From: Pedobacter sp. MC2016-05
GTDB taxonomy: Bacteria; Bacteroidota; Bacteroidia; Sphingobacteriales; Sphingobacteriaceae
Assembly: GCF_026239735.1 (NCBI RefSeq)
Contig: NZ_JAPIVT010000011.1
Location: forward strand, 1 to 64,000
DNA: 64,000 nt
Direction of reading: 5' to 3'
Part shown: positions 25,991-34,542 of the stretch, piece after piece
Numbering within the stretch: position 1 is the stretch's first letter
Layout of the letters: each line of letters opens with the position of its first letter
The notes under the pieces: generated by a model
Seen by the model: only the letters and a program-made list of their open reading frames with translations
Databases searched by the model: none
What the model was told of the DNA's origin: nothing
Made by a program: the position numbers and the translations under genes

Positions 25991-27316
25991 ATGGATTTAC
26001 AACTTCCTAAAAGTGAATACCCAAGAGTAGTTATAGTTGGCGGTGGATTTGGCGGAATAGAGTTAGCTAAACGACTAAAAAATAAACCTTTTCAAGTAGT
26101 CATGCTTGATAAACATAATTATCATACTTTTCAACCCTTACTTTACCAAGTAGCAACAGGCGGATTGGAAGCTGACTCCATTGCATTTCCCTTGAGAAAG
26201 ATTTTTAAAGGACAAAAAAACCTAATCTTTAGGGTAACTAAAGTGACGGAAGTAAATGCTGCTGAAAACTGTTTGATGACAGATATTGGAAAGGTGAGTT
26301 ATGATTATTTGGTGATTGCAACTGGCTCGACTAGTAATTTCTTCAGCAACAAAGAAATTGAAGCGAACTCAATGCCGATGAAATCTATTCCAGAGGCTTT
26401 AGATTTAAGAAGTTTGATTTTGCAAAATTTCGAGAAATCGTTGATCGAGAAGGATTTAGATAAGAAAAGCGCTCTATTAAACTTCGTGGTAGTGGGTGGA
26501 GGCCCAACAGGCGTGGAAACTGCTGGAGCAATTTCAGAACTGAAAAGACATGTTATTCCTAACGATTATCCAGAAATGGATGTGAGTAAAGTGAACATTT
26601 ATCTTATTGAAAATTCCCCTGAGCTTTTAGGACCAATGTCACCCCAGGCACAACAAAAATCTAAAGAATTTTTGATTAAAATGGGTGTCCAGGTAATGAA
26701 CGATACCCGTGTTTTAGGTTACGATGGTCACACCCTTTCTTTACAAGATAAGGCGCCAATATTAAGTTCGACCGTAATTTGGAGCGCTGGAGTAAAAGGC
26801 GTGGTATTGCCGGGCCTTGACAAAGCAGAAGTGGTTCGTGGTGGCAGATTAAAAACTGATACCCAAAATCTGGTTGTCGGTTATAAAAATATCTATGCCA
26901 TTGGCGATGTTGCGGCAATAATTGATGAGGCCACTCCAACCGGACATCCCGGAGTAGCACCAGCCGCTATCCAGCAGGGGCATCATCTAGCTAAAAACTT
27001 AATTAACATCAAAGAAAATAAACCGTTAGAGAAATTTAAGTATTTCGATAAAGGTTCTATGGCTACAGTTGGCCGGAACAAAGCTGTGGTTGATATCGGT
27101 AAAATCCGTTTTCAAGGTGTTTTTGCATGGTTTACCTGGATGTTTGTTCACTTAATGACCCTTGTGGGCTTTAGAAATAAAATTATTGTATTTGTAAATT
27201 GGGTTTGGAGTTATTTTAGTTATGATAGAGGAACTAGATTAATTATCAGAACCTTTGCCAAAGACCGAAGTGTTGATTACAGAGCCGAAGTACCCAGCGT
27301 GAAGGAAGTTCATTAG
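25991..27316 (+). CDS. ndh: Type II NADH dehydrogenase (NDH-2)
   Basis: NDH-2 is a single-subunit FAD enzyme on the inner face of the membrane that passes electrons from NADH to quinone without pumping protons. The protein has 441 residues. Two dinucleotide-binding motifs are present: VVIVGGGFGGIELAKRL near residue 15 for FAD, and VVVGGGPTGVETAG near 167 for NADH. Family features include DKHNYHTFQPLLYQVATGGL and AIGDVAAI, then GVAPAAIQQGHHLAKNL. The C-terminal WFTWMFVHLMTLVGFRNKIIVF region is amphipathic or hydrophobic and would anchor it to the membrane. A heptamer array follows three bases after the stop. Confidence 0.93.
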   Translation: MDLQLPKSEYPRVVIVGGGFGGIELAKRLKNKPFQVVMLDKHNYHTFQPLLYQVATGGLEADSIAFPLRKIFKGQKNLIFRVTKVTEVNAAENCLMTDIGKVSYDYLVIATGSTSNFFSNKEIEANSMPMKSIPEALDLRSLILQNFEKSLIEKDLDKKSALLNFVVVGGGPTGVETAGAISELKRHVIPNDYPEMDVSKVNIYLIENSPELLGPMSPQAQQKSKEFLIKMGVQVMNDTRVLGYDGHTLSLQDKAPILSSTVIWSAGVKGVVLPGLDKAEVVRGGRLKTDTQNLVVGYKNIYAIGDVAAIIDEATPTGHPGVAPAAIQQGHHLAKNLINIKENKPLEKFKYFDKGSMATVGRNKAVVDIGKIRFQGVFAWFTWMFVHLMTLVGFRNKIIVFVNWVWSYFSYDRGTRLIIRTFAKDRSVDYRAEVPSVKEVH

Positions 27317-27318
27317 TT

Positions 27319-27391
27319 ATTGGTCATTGGTCATTGGTCATTGGTCATTGGTCATTGGTCATTGGTCATTGGTCATTGGTCATTGGTCATT
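27319..27391. repeat. Heptanucleotide tandem array (ATTGGTC), ten copies
   Basis: Ten perfect ATTGGTC units (27319-27388) plus a partial ATT follow the NDH-2 stop codon almost directly. Related, decayed words (CATTGGTC, ATTAGTC, TTCATTAG) occur at 20955-20999, 21457-21501 and 32275-32335. Confidence 0.97.
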
Positions 27392-27485
27392 ACGGTAAAC
27401 TCGATTTGAAGCTCACAGTTTTCTTTAATCTTCTTTTCTTTGCGAAAAACTTTACGCACTTTGCGATTAACAACGACTGAGCCAA

Positions 27486-28346
27486 ATGAGTAATCAAAGA
27501 TTCAAACTTGTGGAATGCCCACGTGATGCCATGCAGGGTTTACATGATTTCGTCCCAACGGATTTGAAATCAGAATATCTTAATCTTTTGCTTCAAGTGG
27601 GTTTCGACACGCTCGATTTTGGAAGTTTTGTATCACCAAAGGCTATTCCGCAGATGGCAGATACAGCTAAAGTGTTGGACGATTTAGATTTAACTCAAAC
27701 CTCAACAAAGCTATTGGCAATTGTAGCGAATTTAAGGGGTGTAGAAGACGCTATAAGATACGAGCAAATCAGTTACTTAGGTTTCCCATTTTCCATATCG
27801 GAAACATTTCAGCAACGCAATACAAATTCGAGCATTTCGCAATCCTTAAATACGGTTCAAGAAATGTTATCTCTTTGTGATCAAAACAACAAAACTGCTG
27901 TTATTTATCTCTCCATGGGTTTTGGTAATCCTTACGGAGATGAATGGAATTATGAAATTGTAGAAAAGTGGGCTGACATTTTAGTTGCTAAGGGCGTTAA
28001 AATTCTTTCATTAGCAGATACCGTTGGTGTTTCAACTCCTGAAAAACTCACATCCATACTTCCAAAACTGATTACAAAATTCAACAAAACTGAAATTGGT
28101 ATTCACTTGCACTCTACCCCTGTAGAACGATTTGAAAAGATTGAAGCCGCATACCGCTCTGGGGCAAAACGGATAGATTCTGCCTTAAAAGGTTTTGGCG
28201 GTTGCCCGATGGCTGCTGACGATTTAACAGGTAATATCGCTACTGAAGATGTAATAAGTTTTTTAAACTCAAAAGGTGAAGATCTTAATCTTAATACGGA
28301 TAAATGGAATGAGGCGATGGCTTTGTCAGGAAAGATATTTGGGTAA
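27486..28346 (+). CDS. Hydroxymethylglutaryl-CoA lyase-like enzyme
   Basis: This TIM-barrel lyase of the HMGL/DRE-TIM family has 286 residues and probably cleaves HMG-CoA to acetyl-CoA and acetoacetate in leucine degradation. The N-terminal VECPRDAMQGLHDFVP carries the catalytic RD pair, followed by DTLDFGSFVSPKAIPQMADT as in HMG-CoA lyases. IGIHLHST supplies the metal-binding His pair. The active-site Cys loop is GFGGCPMA near residue 240. The RD is followed by AMQG instead of the common GLQN, a minor difference. It lies downstream of the heptamer array and is followed by REP elements. Confidence 0.87.
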   Translation: MSNQRFKLVECPRDAMQGLHDFVPTDLKSEYLNLLLQVGFDTLDFGSFVSPKAIPQMADTAKVLDDLDLTQTSTKLLAIVANLRGVEDAIRYEQISYLGFPFSISETFQQRNTNSSISQSLNTVQEMLSLCDQNNKTAVIYLSMGFGNPYGDEWNYEIVEKWADILVAKGVKILSLADTVGVSTPEKLTSILPKLITKFNKTEIGIHLHSTPVERFEKIEAAYRSGAKRIDSALKGFGGCPMAADDLTGNIATEDVISFLNSKGEDLNLNTDKWNEAMALSGKIFG

Positions 28347-28372
28347 GCTAATTTATTGTGCTTTTTAGATGG

Positions 28373-28497
28373 TTGTCATTGCGAGGCACGAAGCAATCCT
28401 ACTACTGGGGTTAGGAATGTAAACTTAGTAATTGACTCTAAAATGCCTTTAATCTATAGCGAATGCTTTAAGATTGCTTCGTACCTTGCAATGACGA
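28373..28497. repeat. Inverted pair of REP-like elements
   Basis: The left arm at 28375-28399 starts GTCATTGCGAGGCACGAAGC. The right arm at about 28471-28497 is its reverse complement with few changes, and is preceded by CCTTTAATCTATAGCGAATG, the family extension. Confidence 0.85.
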
Positions 28498-28569
28498 CAT
28501 ACGTAATTTAAGTCATCATACAAATCTTTCGAATTCTGATTTAATTCAATAAGTAATTAATCTTTTGAT

Positions 28570-28805
28570 GTCAATTCCCTCCCTTTATCCTTTTTCCTTC
28601 TGCAATTGCATCTTCAATGATTGGAAAAACATAAAGTAAACCAAGTTGTAGCATTTATATTTCGAAGTTAAAACACTTTGGAAACTCATTGTTTTTATGC
28701 TGCCAAATTCTAGTTTCTAATTCGGATGTGACTCCAACATATAAATATTATTAAGGAGTTTGTCATTATGTAAACACAGCCACCTCACTCCATCATAAAA
28801 TATTT
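28570..28805 (-). pseudogene. Decayed GIY-YIG endonuclease-like gene
   Basis: Pieces of a GIY-YIG protein can be read on the - strand in three frames: CVYIMTNS, then YVGVTSELETRIWQHK, then TSKYKCYNLVYF, then IEDAIAEGKRIKGGN ending at a stop. In this order they match the small URI-type GIY-YIG proteins common in Bacteroidota. At least three frame changes and several stops show it is dead. Direct copies of the 54-bp REP unit lie on both sides (28444-28497 and 28880-28934). Confidence 0.8.
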
Positions 28806-28879
28806 TTAGTCAAGTCCATAATGAAGCAATTCTACAAAGGTTGTGTCGGCTAACGCAAGCTTGATGATTTACATCAAAA

Positions 28880-28934
28880 GCCTTTTAATCTATAGCAAAA
28901 GCATAAAGATTGCTTCGTGCCTCGCAATGAAGAC
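28880..28934 (-). repeat. REP-like element with extension
   Basis: On the - strand it contains TCATTGCGAGGCACGAAGCA followed by the extension ending in TATAGATTAAAAGG. It is a direct repeat of 28444-28497, with the GIY-YIG remnant between them. Confidence 0.8.
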
Positions 28935-28944
28935 TAGTTAATAG

Positions 28945-29367
28945 CTACACTTTCTTCACCATCTTGAAATGCTGAATCCCTGCCTCTTCAAATTGTTCAC
29001 CTTCGGCAACAAAGCCGAACTTAGCATATAAACTCATCGCATCTAATTGGGAATTTAAGTAAATGTAATGTGCATCTTCAGGTAAATCAGAAAGCGCTTC
29101 TGCAATGAGTGCTCTCCCTACACCCTGACCCCTAAAGTCTTGCAACACCGCAAAGCGCTCTAATTTATAACCTAAATCCGTTTTGCGCCAACGGCATGCA
29201 CCACAAGGTTGGCCATTGTGCGTAGCCAGGAAATGAATTGATTCATCTTCATGCTCCCATTCTAATTCTGGTGGGCAGTTTTGCTCATCAACAAATACAA
29301 TTTTTCTAATGGCAAATACTTTATCTAAATCTTCGGGGTGAATCACCTTTTGAACCTGTAAGCTCAT
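28945..29367 (-). CDS. GNAT-family N-acetyltransferase
   Basis: The protein has 140 residues, a single GNAT domain of ElaA-like size. It would transfer an acetyl group from acetyl-CoA to an amine; the acceptor is unknown. The acetyl-CoA pyrophosphate-binding loop is FRGQGVGRALI at about 79-89 in motif A, preceded by LERFAVLQD on beta-4. Residues CGACRWRKTDLGYKL form the strand before it. The ATG overlaps the stop of the iron permease-like gene upstream by one base (TAATG), so the two are translated from one mRNA. Confidence 0.88.
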   Translation of the reverse strand: MSLQVQKVIHPEDLDKVFAIRKIVFVDEQNCPPELEWEHEDESIHFLATHNGQPCGACRWRKTDLGYKLERFAVLQDFRGQGVGRALIAEALSDLPEDAHYIYLNSQLDAMSLYAKFGFVAEGEQFEEAGIQHFKMVKKV

Positions 29368-29849
29368 TATTTTTCTTTTTTAAAGTGTTTATTCAATTTC
29401 AATTTTTCCTCATTTAATTCTTTAGCCACATCTATAGAATGTGAGCAGCGAATATCAGCCTCTTTCTTGGCAAGTGCAGCAATGGTTACATAAAAGTGAT
29501 GTAACTGATCTAATTCTTTTTCACTCAAATCCTCAATATCAACCATCCGGTTGCTTGCCCCCTGTTGCGCAGCAATAAGTTCGTTCAATTTAAGCTGAAT
29601 AGCTTTTCCATCTTTATTCTGTGCCTTTTGAATCAGGAAAACCATTAGGAAAGTGATAATCGTTGTACCAGTATTAATAACCAGCTGCCAGGTTTCAGAA
29701 TAGTGAAAAACTGGTCCTGTAACTGCCCAGATTACAACAATTGCTGTGGCTGCAATAAATGCAGCAGAGCTACCTGTAAACTTGGTGGCGGCATTAGCGA
29801 AACGTTCAAAAAAATTATTATTTACTGGTTCGTTAGTTCTATTTATCAT
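29367..29849 (-). CDS. Low-affinity iron permease-family membrane protein
   Basis: The protein has 160 residues from the ATG at 29847-29849; an in-frame start 36 bases upstream is less likely. Two hydrophobic helices (about 25-45 and 50-75, AAFIAATAIVVIWAVTGPVF and NTGTTIITFLMVFLIQKAQN) are followed by a soluble helical tail. NTGTTIITFLMVFLIQ with Q-NKDGKAIQLKLNELI is typical of the low-affinity iron permease domain. The iron-transport name comes from yeast Fet4 similarity and is not proven in bacteria. The downstream GNAT gene overlaps by one base. Confidence 0.82.
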   Translation of the reverse strand: MINRTNEPVNNNFFERFANAATKFTGSSAAFIAATAIVVIWAVTGPVFHYSETWQLVINTGTTIITFLMVFLIQKAQNKDGKAIQLKLNELIAAQQGASNRMVDIEDLSEKELDQLHHFYVTIAALAKKEADIRCSHSIDVAKELNEEKLKLNKHFKKEK

Positions 29850-29875
29850 CGCAATATGTTTGCTTAAATGTAAAA

Positions 29876-29919
29876 ATAAAAACAAACAAAAGCGCCATAA
29901 GTTTTTAAACCTATGGCGC
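29876..29919 (-). terminator. Terminator after fba
   Basis: On the - strand GCGCCATA and TATGGCGC pair, the stem extends past a small mismatch, and TTTTGTTTGTTTTT follows. It separates fba from the iron-permease gene. Confidence 0.85.
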
Positions 29920-29991
29920 CTCCGTCTAAATATCGAATGATGATTTTTGAATGACTGATTAACTATTTCAGCTTAAAAAATTCAGTTCAAC

Positions 29992-31071
29992 TTATAATTT
30001 ATCGTTCGCATTGATGCAATTCAAATCTTCGAAAGCAACGGTTAAACGTTTAACAAAAGCCTCTTCAGCTTTACGTAACCAAACACGTGGATCGTAGTAT
30101 TTCTTATTTGGTTTATCATCACCCTCAGGGTTACCGATTTGACCTTGAAGATAAGCCTCATTCTTTTTGTAATACTCTAAAATACCATCCCAGAATGCCC
30201 ATTGCATATCTGTATCGATATTCATTTTAATAGCACCATAAGAAATTGCTTCTCTGATTTCTTCTTGAGAAGAACCAGAACCACCATGAAAAACAAAGTT
30301 AATTGGTTTTTCAGCGCTCAGGTTAAATTTCTCTTTGATAAAGTCTTGAGAATTTTTCAAAATAACCGGTTGTAATTTTACATTACCAGGCTTGTAAACG
30401 CCATGTACGTTTCCAAATGCAGCGGCAACAGTAAAACGAGGAGAAACTTTGCTTAATTCTTCGTAAGCATAAGCAACTTCGCTTGGTTGGGTATATAATT
30501 TCGAGCTATCTACATCGCTATTGTCTACACCATCTTCTTCACCACCTGTAACACCAAGCTCGATTTCGATGGTCATGTTCATTTTCGCCATGCGTGCAAA
30601 ATATTTTGCAGAAATCTCCATATTTTCTTCAATCGGCTCTTCCGAAAGATCTAACATATGTGATGAAAACAAAGGTTTTCCAGTTTCAGCGAAGAATTTT
30701 TCACCGTGGTCTAAAAGGCCATCAATCCAAGGCAACAATTTTTTAGCGGCGTGGTCGGTATGTAAAACCACAGCAACACCATAATGTTCTGCCAATAAAT
30801 GCACATGTTTAGCTGCCGATACAGCACCTAAAATACATGCTTGCAATTTTTCGTTATCCAAAGATTTACCTGCGTAAAACTGCGCTCCTCCATTAGATAA
30901 CTGAATCATAACTGGCGAATTTACTGCCTTTGCAGTTTCCATTACCGCATTAACCGTGTTTGTACCGGTTACGTTAACTGCTGGTAAAGCAAACTGATGT
31001 TTCTTAGCCTGCTCAAATAATTCTTGAACGGCATCTCCGTAAATTACGCCTCTGTAGCCTTTTAAACTCAT
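29992..31071 (-). CDS. fba: Class II fructose-bisphosphate aldolase
   Basis: This zinc enzyme interconverts fructose-1,6-bisphosphate with the triose phosphates in glycolysis and gluconeogenesis. The protein has 359 residues, the class IIA length. Zinc-site and active-site pieces are visible: VVLHTDHAAKK (His and Asp), IEIELGVTGGEEDGV, AAFGNVHGVYKPGN (second zinc His), FVFHGGSGSS (third zinc His) and KMNIDTDMQWA for phosphate binding. It is transcribed alone, ending at the hairpin at 29876-29919. The start is the ATG in a region lacking an obvious Shine-Dalgarno sequence, as is common in this phylum. Confidence 0.96.
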   Translation of the reverse strand: MSLKGYRGVIYGDAVQELFEQAKKHQFALPAVNVTGTNTVNAVMETAKAVNSPVMIQLSNGGAQFYAGKSLDNEKLQACILGAVSAAKHVHLLAEHYGVAVVLHTDHAAKKLLPWIDGLLDHGEKFFAETGKPLFSSHMLDLSEEPIEENMEISAKYFARMAKMNMTIEIELGVTGGEEDGVDNSDVDSSKLYTQPSEVAYAYEELSKVSPRFTVAAAFGNVHGVYKPGNVKLQPVILKNSQDFIKEKFNLSAEKPINFVFHGGSGSSQEEIREAISYGAIKMNIDTDMQWAFWDGILEYYKKNEAYLQGQIGNPEGDDKPNKKYYDPRVWLRKAEEAFVKRLTVAFEDLNCINANDKL

Positions 31072-31419
31072 CTCTTGTTAATTTTATTAAGTTCGAAGTT
31101 ATAAAAAAAAATTACAATCCAAGCTTTTGTAACAACAGAATTATTTGCCTTACAAGCATATAAGGCCAGTTTGGTGTAAAAATAACATTATCCTTAGTGT
31201 AAAATTCACACTCTTAACGCTAACAGCTTTTTTTTATATACCAAGTCTTACTTAGAATTAAGTTGAAATAGCGCATCAGTAACGCTTAAAAGAGTCTGTC
31301 GATAAAAATAGATTGTCAGCGTTACTTTATTAATTTGATAATTTAAATTTGATTATTGGTTAATATCAAACTTGCATATATTTTTCGTTTCTTTGCAATC
31401 CAATTCTTTAAAAAATTAT
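31072..31419. other. Divergent promoter region between fba and accD
   Basis: No gene or repeat copy is seen. TAAATTTG at 31344-31351 on the + strand matches the -7 consensus and may drive accD. A second weaker candidate, TTTCTTTG, lies closer to the start codon. Confidence 0.4.
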
Positions 31420-32265
31420 ATGGCTTGGTTTAAGAGAGAAAATAAAGGTATCATTACCACAACCGAAGAGAAGAAAGAGGCACCAGATGGCGTGTGGAAT
31501 AAGTGTCCGAATTGCAAAAAACCGCTACATCAGGCAGAGTTACAGGAAAACAAGTACGTTTGCCATTACTGCAACTACCACTTGAGAGTAGGTTCCAAAG
31601 AATATTTTGAAGTTTTATTCGATAGTAACGAATTTAAAGAGCTTTTCCCGAATCTAACCTCCGGCGATCCTTTAAATTTTAACGATAACAAACCTTATAC
31701 CGATAGAATTATTGAAAGTCAGGCTAAAACCGGCTTAAAAGATGCTATCCGTGCTGGTGTAGGAAAAATCGAAGGACAGGATTTAGTGATTGCCTGTATG
31801 GATTTTGCTTTTATTGGTGGTTCAATGGGTTCGGTTGTTGGCGAAAAAATCGCTCGTTCAATCGATTATAGCATCAAACACAAAATTCCGTTCCTGATGA
31901 TTTCAAAATCAGGTGGTGCCCGTATGATGGAAGCTGCATTTTCATTAATGCAAATGGCTAAAACATCTGCAAAATTGGCGCTGTTAAGTCAGGCTAAAAT
32001 TCCATACATCTCTTTGCTTACCGACCCTACGACGGGTGGCGTTACAGCATCTTATGCCATGCTTGGCGACATTAATATTGCAGAACCAGGCGCATTAATT
32101 GGTTTCGCTGGCCCAAGGGTGATTAAAGAAACCATTAAAAAAGACTTACCAAAAGGATTCCAAACTTCAGAATTTGTTTTGGAACATGGTTTCCTTGATT
32201 TTATTGTAGATAGAAGAGCTATGAAAGCTAAAATAGGCGCTTTTATTAAGATGATGAATAATTAA
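31420..32265 (+). CDS. accD: Acetyl-CoA carboxylase carboxyltransferase subunit beta
   Basis: AccD pairs with AccA to move the carboxyl group from biotin to acetyl-CoA, making malonyl-CoA for fatty-acid synthesis. The protein has 281 residues from the ATG at 31420 ([11 protein letters not shown]); the upstream in-frame codons lie in the promoter. A C4 zinc ribbon at about 27-50 has CPNC and CHYC. The crotonase-like core includes [38 protein letters not shown] and [19 protein letters not shown]. No accA is in the window. The gene is alone on its strand and is followed by decayed heptamer words. Confidence 0.96.
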   Translation: MAWFKRENKGIITTTEEKKEAPDGVWNKCPNCKKPLHQAELQENKYVCHYCNYHLRVGSKEYFEVLFDSNEFKELFPNLTSGDPLNFNDNKPYTDRIIESQAKTGLKDAIRAGVGKIEGQDLVIACMDFAFIGGSMGSVVGEKIARSIDYSIKHKIPFLMISKSGGARMMEAAFSLMQMAKTSAKLALLSQAKIPYISLLTDPTTGGVTASYAMLGDINIAEPGALIGFAGPRVIKETIKKDLPKGFQTSEFVLEHGFLDFIVDRRAMKAKIGAFIKMMNN

Positions 32266-32596
32266 TTTGGTTCAATAGCCATTGGTCAATAGTTCACCGG
32301 ACATTGGTTCATTAGTCATTGGTTCACTGGTGCAAAATGACTAATTGATTTAAAAAAAGATATGAAAAGCAGGGCTTGATAACTTCGGTTATTTCAGTTC
32401 TGCTTTTTGCTTGTAGGCCCGATCGAAAAGATCGGGAGCTACCGCGGCAATCAGGTTTAAATAACGGAGAGTTTCCGCTTTATCAATCAGACAAAACGAA
32501 AAAAAATTTGGAGTGTGTTACCGAATGTGATTTACTTAAGATAACCAAAATAGATTTGGATTTATTAATTCAGTAAATTACAACAACTTGTACCTC
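32266..32596. other. Gene-free stretch between accD and the AraC-type gene
   Basis: Decayed ATTGGTC/ATTAGTC words at about 32275-32335 are followed by a dispersed hairpin repeat copy (32361-32460). An open frame at 32376-32576 lies over the repeat and is not believed. Confidence 0.55.
32361..32460 (-). repeat. Dispersed hairpin repeat, copy 3
   Basis: On the - strand it has AACCTGATTGCCGCGGTAGC, then a CCCGATC...GATCGGG hairpin (about 32418-32436), then AAGCAGAACTG, CCGAAG and TGCTTTTCATA. Its 5' end matches copies 1 and 7. Confidence 0.65.
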
Positions 32597-33349
32597 ATGA
32601 ATGATAATCCAAGCTACGAATACATCAAACCCGAATGTTCAATTGCCGATTTTGTGGATCGATTTTCGTCACTTGAAAATCTATCTGACGCAAACAATGG
32701 CATCATTATTCCAAACGGGAGGATTGATTTATTGTTCTCTAAAACTGTAGACAATCATTTTCAAATCACCTTAATGGGTTTAGAAACAAAGCCAAAATTG
32801 ATACCGAAACTCAATGTTTCATCATTTTTTTCCATTAGTTTCACGCCTCTTGCTATAGAATACATCTTACATCAACCCATTGCTGACATCTTAAATAGCG
32901 GCAAAATATTAGAAAGCAACTTTTGGGATTTTGGCTTAGATGACCTCAATAATTTTGGCAAATTTTGTGAAAAAGCATCACGTAAAATAAAATCACTTAT
33001 TTCTAAAGAAGTAGATGAACGCAAGCGAAAGCTATTTCATCTAATTTTTGCCAATAATGGCGAAATGAGCATCAAAGAACTTTCTGAAAAAGTAGCTTGG
33101 AGCGAACGACAAATCAATCGCTATTTTAACCAGCAACTAGGAATTTCATTAAAAGCCTACTGTAACATCCTGCGTTTTCAAGCCTCACTTCCACACATTA
33201 AAGACGGACAACTTTCTCCGCAGCTGAACTTTACCGATCAATCGCACTTTATCAAAGAGATAAAAAAGCTTTCCGGCGTTTCTCCGAAAGAGTTATTTAA
33301 AAATGAAAACGACCGTTTTTTACAATTTTTAGTTTACGACAAGAAATAA
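32597..33349 (+). CDS. AraC-family transcriptional regulator
   Basis: The protein has 250 residues from the ATG at 32597; a TTG three codons earlier is possible. The N-terminal 130 residues are a small ligand-type domain, beginning PSYEYIKPECSIADFVDRF, with GIIIPNGRIDLLF, similar to the DUF6597 domains found before AraC domains in Bacteroidota. The C-terminal domain has two helix-turn-helix units: ELSEKVAWSERQINRYFNQQ and LNFTDQSHFIKEIKKLSGVS. It is 23 bp upstream of the monooxygenase gene on the same strand and is probably its local regulator; the effector is unknown. Confidence 0.9.
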   Translation: MNDNPSYEYIKPECSIADFVDRFSSLENLSDANNGIIIPNGRIDLLFSKTVDNHFQITLMGLETKPKLIPKLNVSSFFSISFTPLAIEYILHQPIADILNSGKILESNFWDFGLDDLNNFGKFCEKASRKIKSLISKEVDERKRKLFHLIFANNGEMSIKELSEKVAWSERQINRYFNQQLGISLKAYCNILRFQASLPHIKDGQLSPQLNFTDQSHFIKEIKKLSGVSPKELFKNENDRFLQFLVYDKK

Positions 33350-33372
33350 TTTTGTAGCATAAATTTTAAATT

Positions 33373-34542
33373 ATGTTACTACAAGATAAATCAATTGCCA
33401 TTATCGGCGGTGGTCCCGGCGGACTGACACTAGCCAAACTCTTAGCACTTAAAGGTGCAGATATTAAAGTTTACGAAAGAGATTTCGATAAAAATGCACG
33501 AGTACAAGGTTCTCCTCTTGATCTGCACGACGAGTCTGGTTTGGCGGCGCTTCGCAAAGCAAATCTGTTGAAAGAGTTTAAAAATAATTTTCTTCCAGGA
33601 GCCGATAAAAAACTCATCATGAACGAGCATGCGGAAATACTTTTTAGCGATCATGACTATAAAATCGAAGAAAATTTCGAAAACGAACATTTCCGTCCAG
33701 AGATAGATCGCGGTGCGCTAAGGAAAATTTTGTTAGCGTCTATAGATCCTTCTCATATCATTTGGAATAGCCACTTTATTGCTATGGAACAGAAGAACGA
33801 TGGTTGGATGCTTCATTTTAAAAACAAGGAATCTATATATGCTGATATTGTAATTGCTGCTGACGGAGCCAATTCAAAAATCCGTCCTTACGTTACAGAC
33901 ATCATACCATTTTATTCTGGTATCACTATGCTCGAAGGAAATATATATAATGCGGAAAAAGAAGCTCCAAATATTTTTAAGCTATTAAGAGGTGGAAAAA
34001 TCATGGCTTTTGGAAATGAACAAAACATACTGATGGGTCAAAAAGGCAATGGAGAGATTGGATTTTATGCTAGTTTTAAAACTGATGAGAGCTGGGCTAA
34101 GAATAATGGACTTAATGGACTGAATTATAGCGATAGAGCCCAAATGTTAGATTGGTTTAAAGCAAACTATACAGGATGGAGTAATATATGGAACGAATTG
34201 TTTGAATGTACAACAGTACCATTCATTCCCCGCCCAATTTATTGCATGCCTCTAGATCAAAAATGGAAGTCGCTATCTAATTTAACTCTAATCGGAGATG
34301 CAGCACATGTTATGCCCCCATTCGCTGGAGAAGGCGTAAATATGGCCATGCTTGATGCGCTCGAATTAAGTGAAAATCTAACGTCAGACCAGCATCAAAC
34401 TTTACTTGAAGCTATTTCTACCTATGAAAGTAGCATGCTTAAACGAGCTGCTATTGTGTCAAAGGAATCACTTGATAATGGGGATTTAATGCATGCTGAA
34501 AATGCCCTAAATGATATGTTAAGCTTCTTTTCAGCACATTAA
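33373..34542 (+). CDS. FAD-dependent monooxygenase, Tet(X)-like
   Basis: The enzyme has 389 residues and belongs to the class A flavin monooxygenases. The FAD-binding start is IAIIGGGPGGLTLAKLLALK followed by VYERD. GSPLDLHDESG, RPEIDRGALRKILL and the second FAD motif LIGDAAHVMPPFAGEGVN match Tet(X) closely as I recall that family. Tet(X) inactivates tetracyclines by hydroxylation. Around residues 226-237 the sequence reads NGEIGFYASFKT, where I recall a substrate-contacting His in Tet(X), so tetracycline activity is uncertain. A native hydroxylase of small aromatic compounds is an alternative. Likely co-transcribed with the AraC-type gene just upstream. Confidence 0.85.
   Translation: MLLQDKSIAIIGGGPGGLTLAKLLALKGADIKVYERDFDKNARVQGSPLDLHDESGLAALRKANLLKEFKNNFLPGADKKLIMNEHAEILFSDHDYKIEENFENEHFRPEIDRGALRKILLASIDPSHIIWNSHFIAMEQKNDGWMLHFKNKESIYADIVIAADGANSKIRPYVTDIIPFYSGITMLEGNIYNAEKEAPNIFKLLRGGKIMAFGNEQNILMGQKGNGEIGFYASFKTDESWAKNNGLNGLNYSDRAQMLDWFKANYTGWSNIWNELFECTTVPFIPRPIYCMPLDQKWKSLSNLTLIGDAAHVMPPFAGEGVNMAMLDALELSENLTSDQHQTLLEAISTYESSMLKRAAIVSKESLDNGDLMHAENALNDMLSFFSAH

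Larger units (their letters stand above)
28347..28944. other. Gene-poor stretch with REP elements and a decayed gene
   Basis: It contains an inverted REP pair (28373-28497), a decayed GIY-YIG gene on the - strand (about 28570-28805) and a further REP copy (28880-28934). Nothing else is seen. Confidence 0.7.

Noticed and set aside
27319-27391. CRISPR array
   Set aside because: The repeats are seven bases long with no spacers, and no cas genes are present.
32376-32576. A 66-codon plus-strand frame before the AraC-type gene
   Set aside because: It lies largely over a dispersed hairpin repeat copy.
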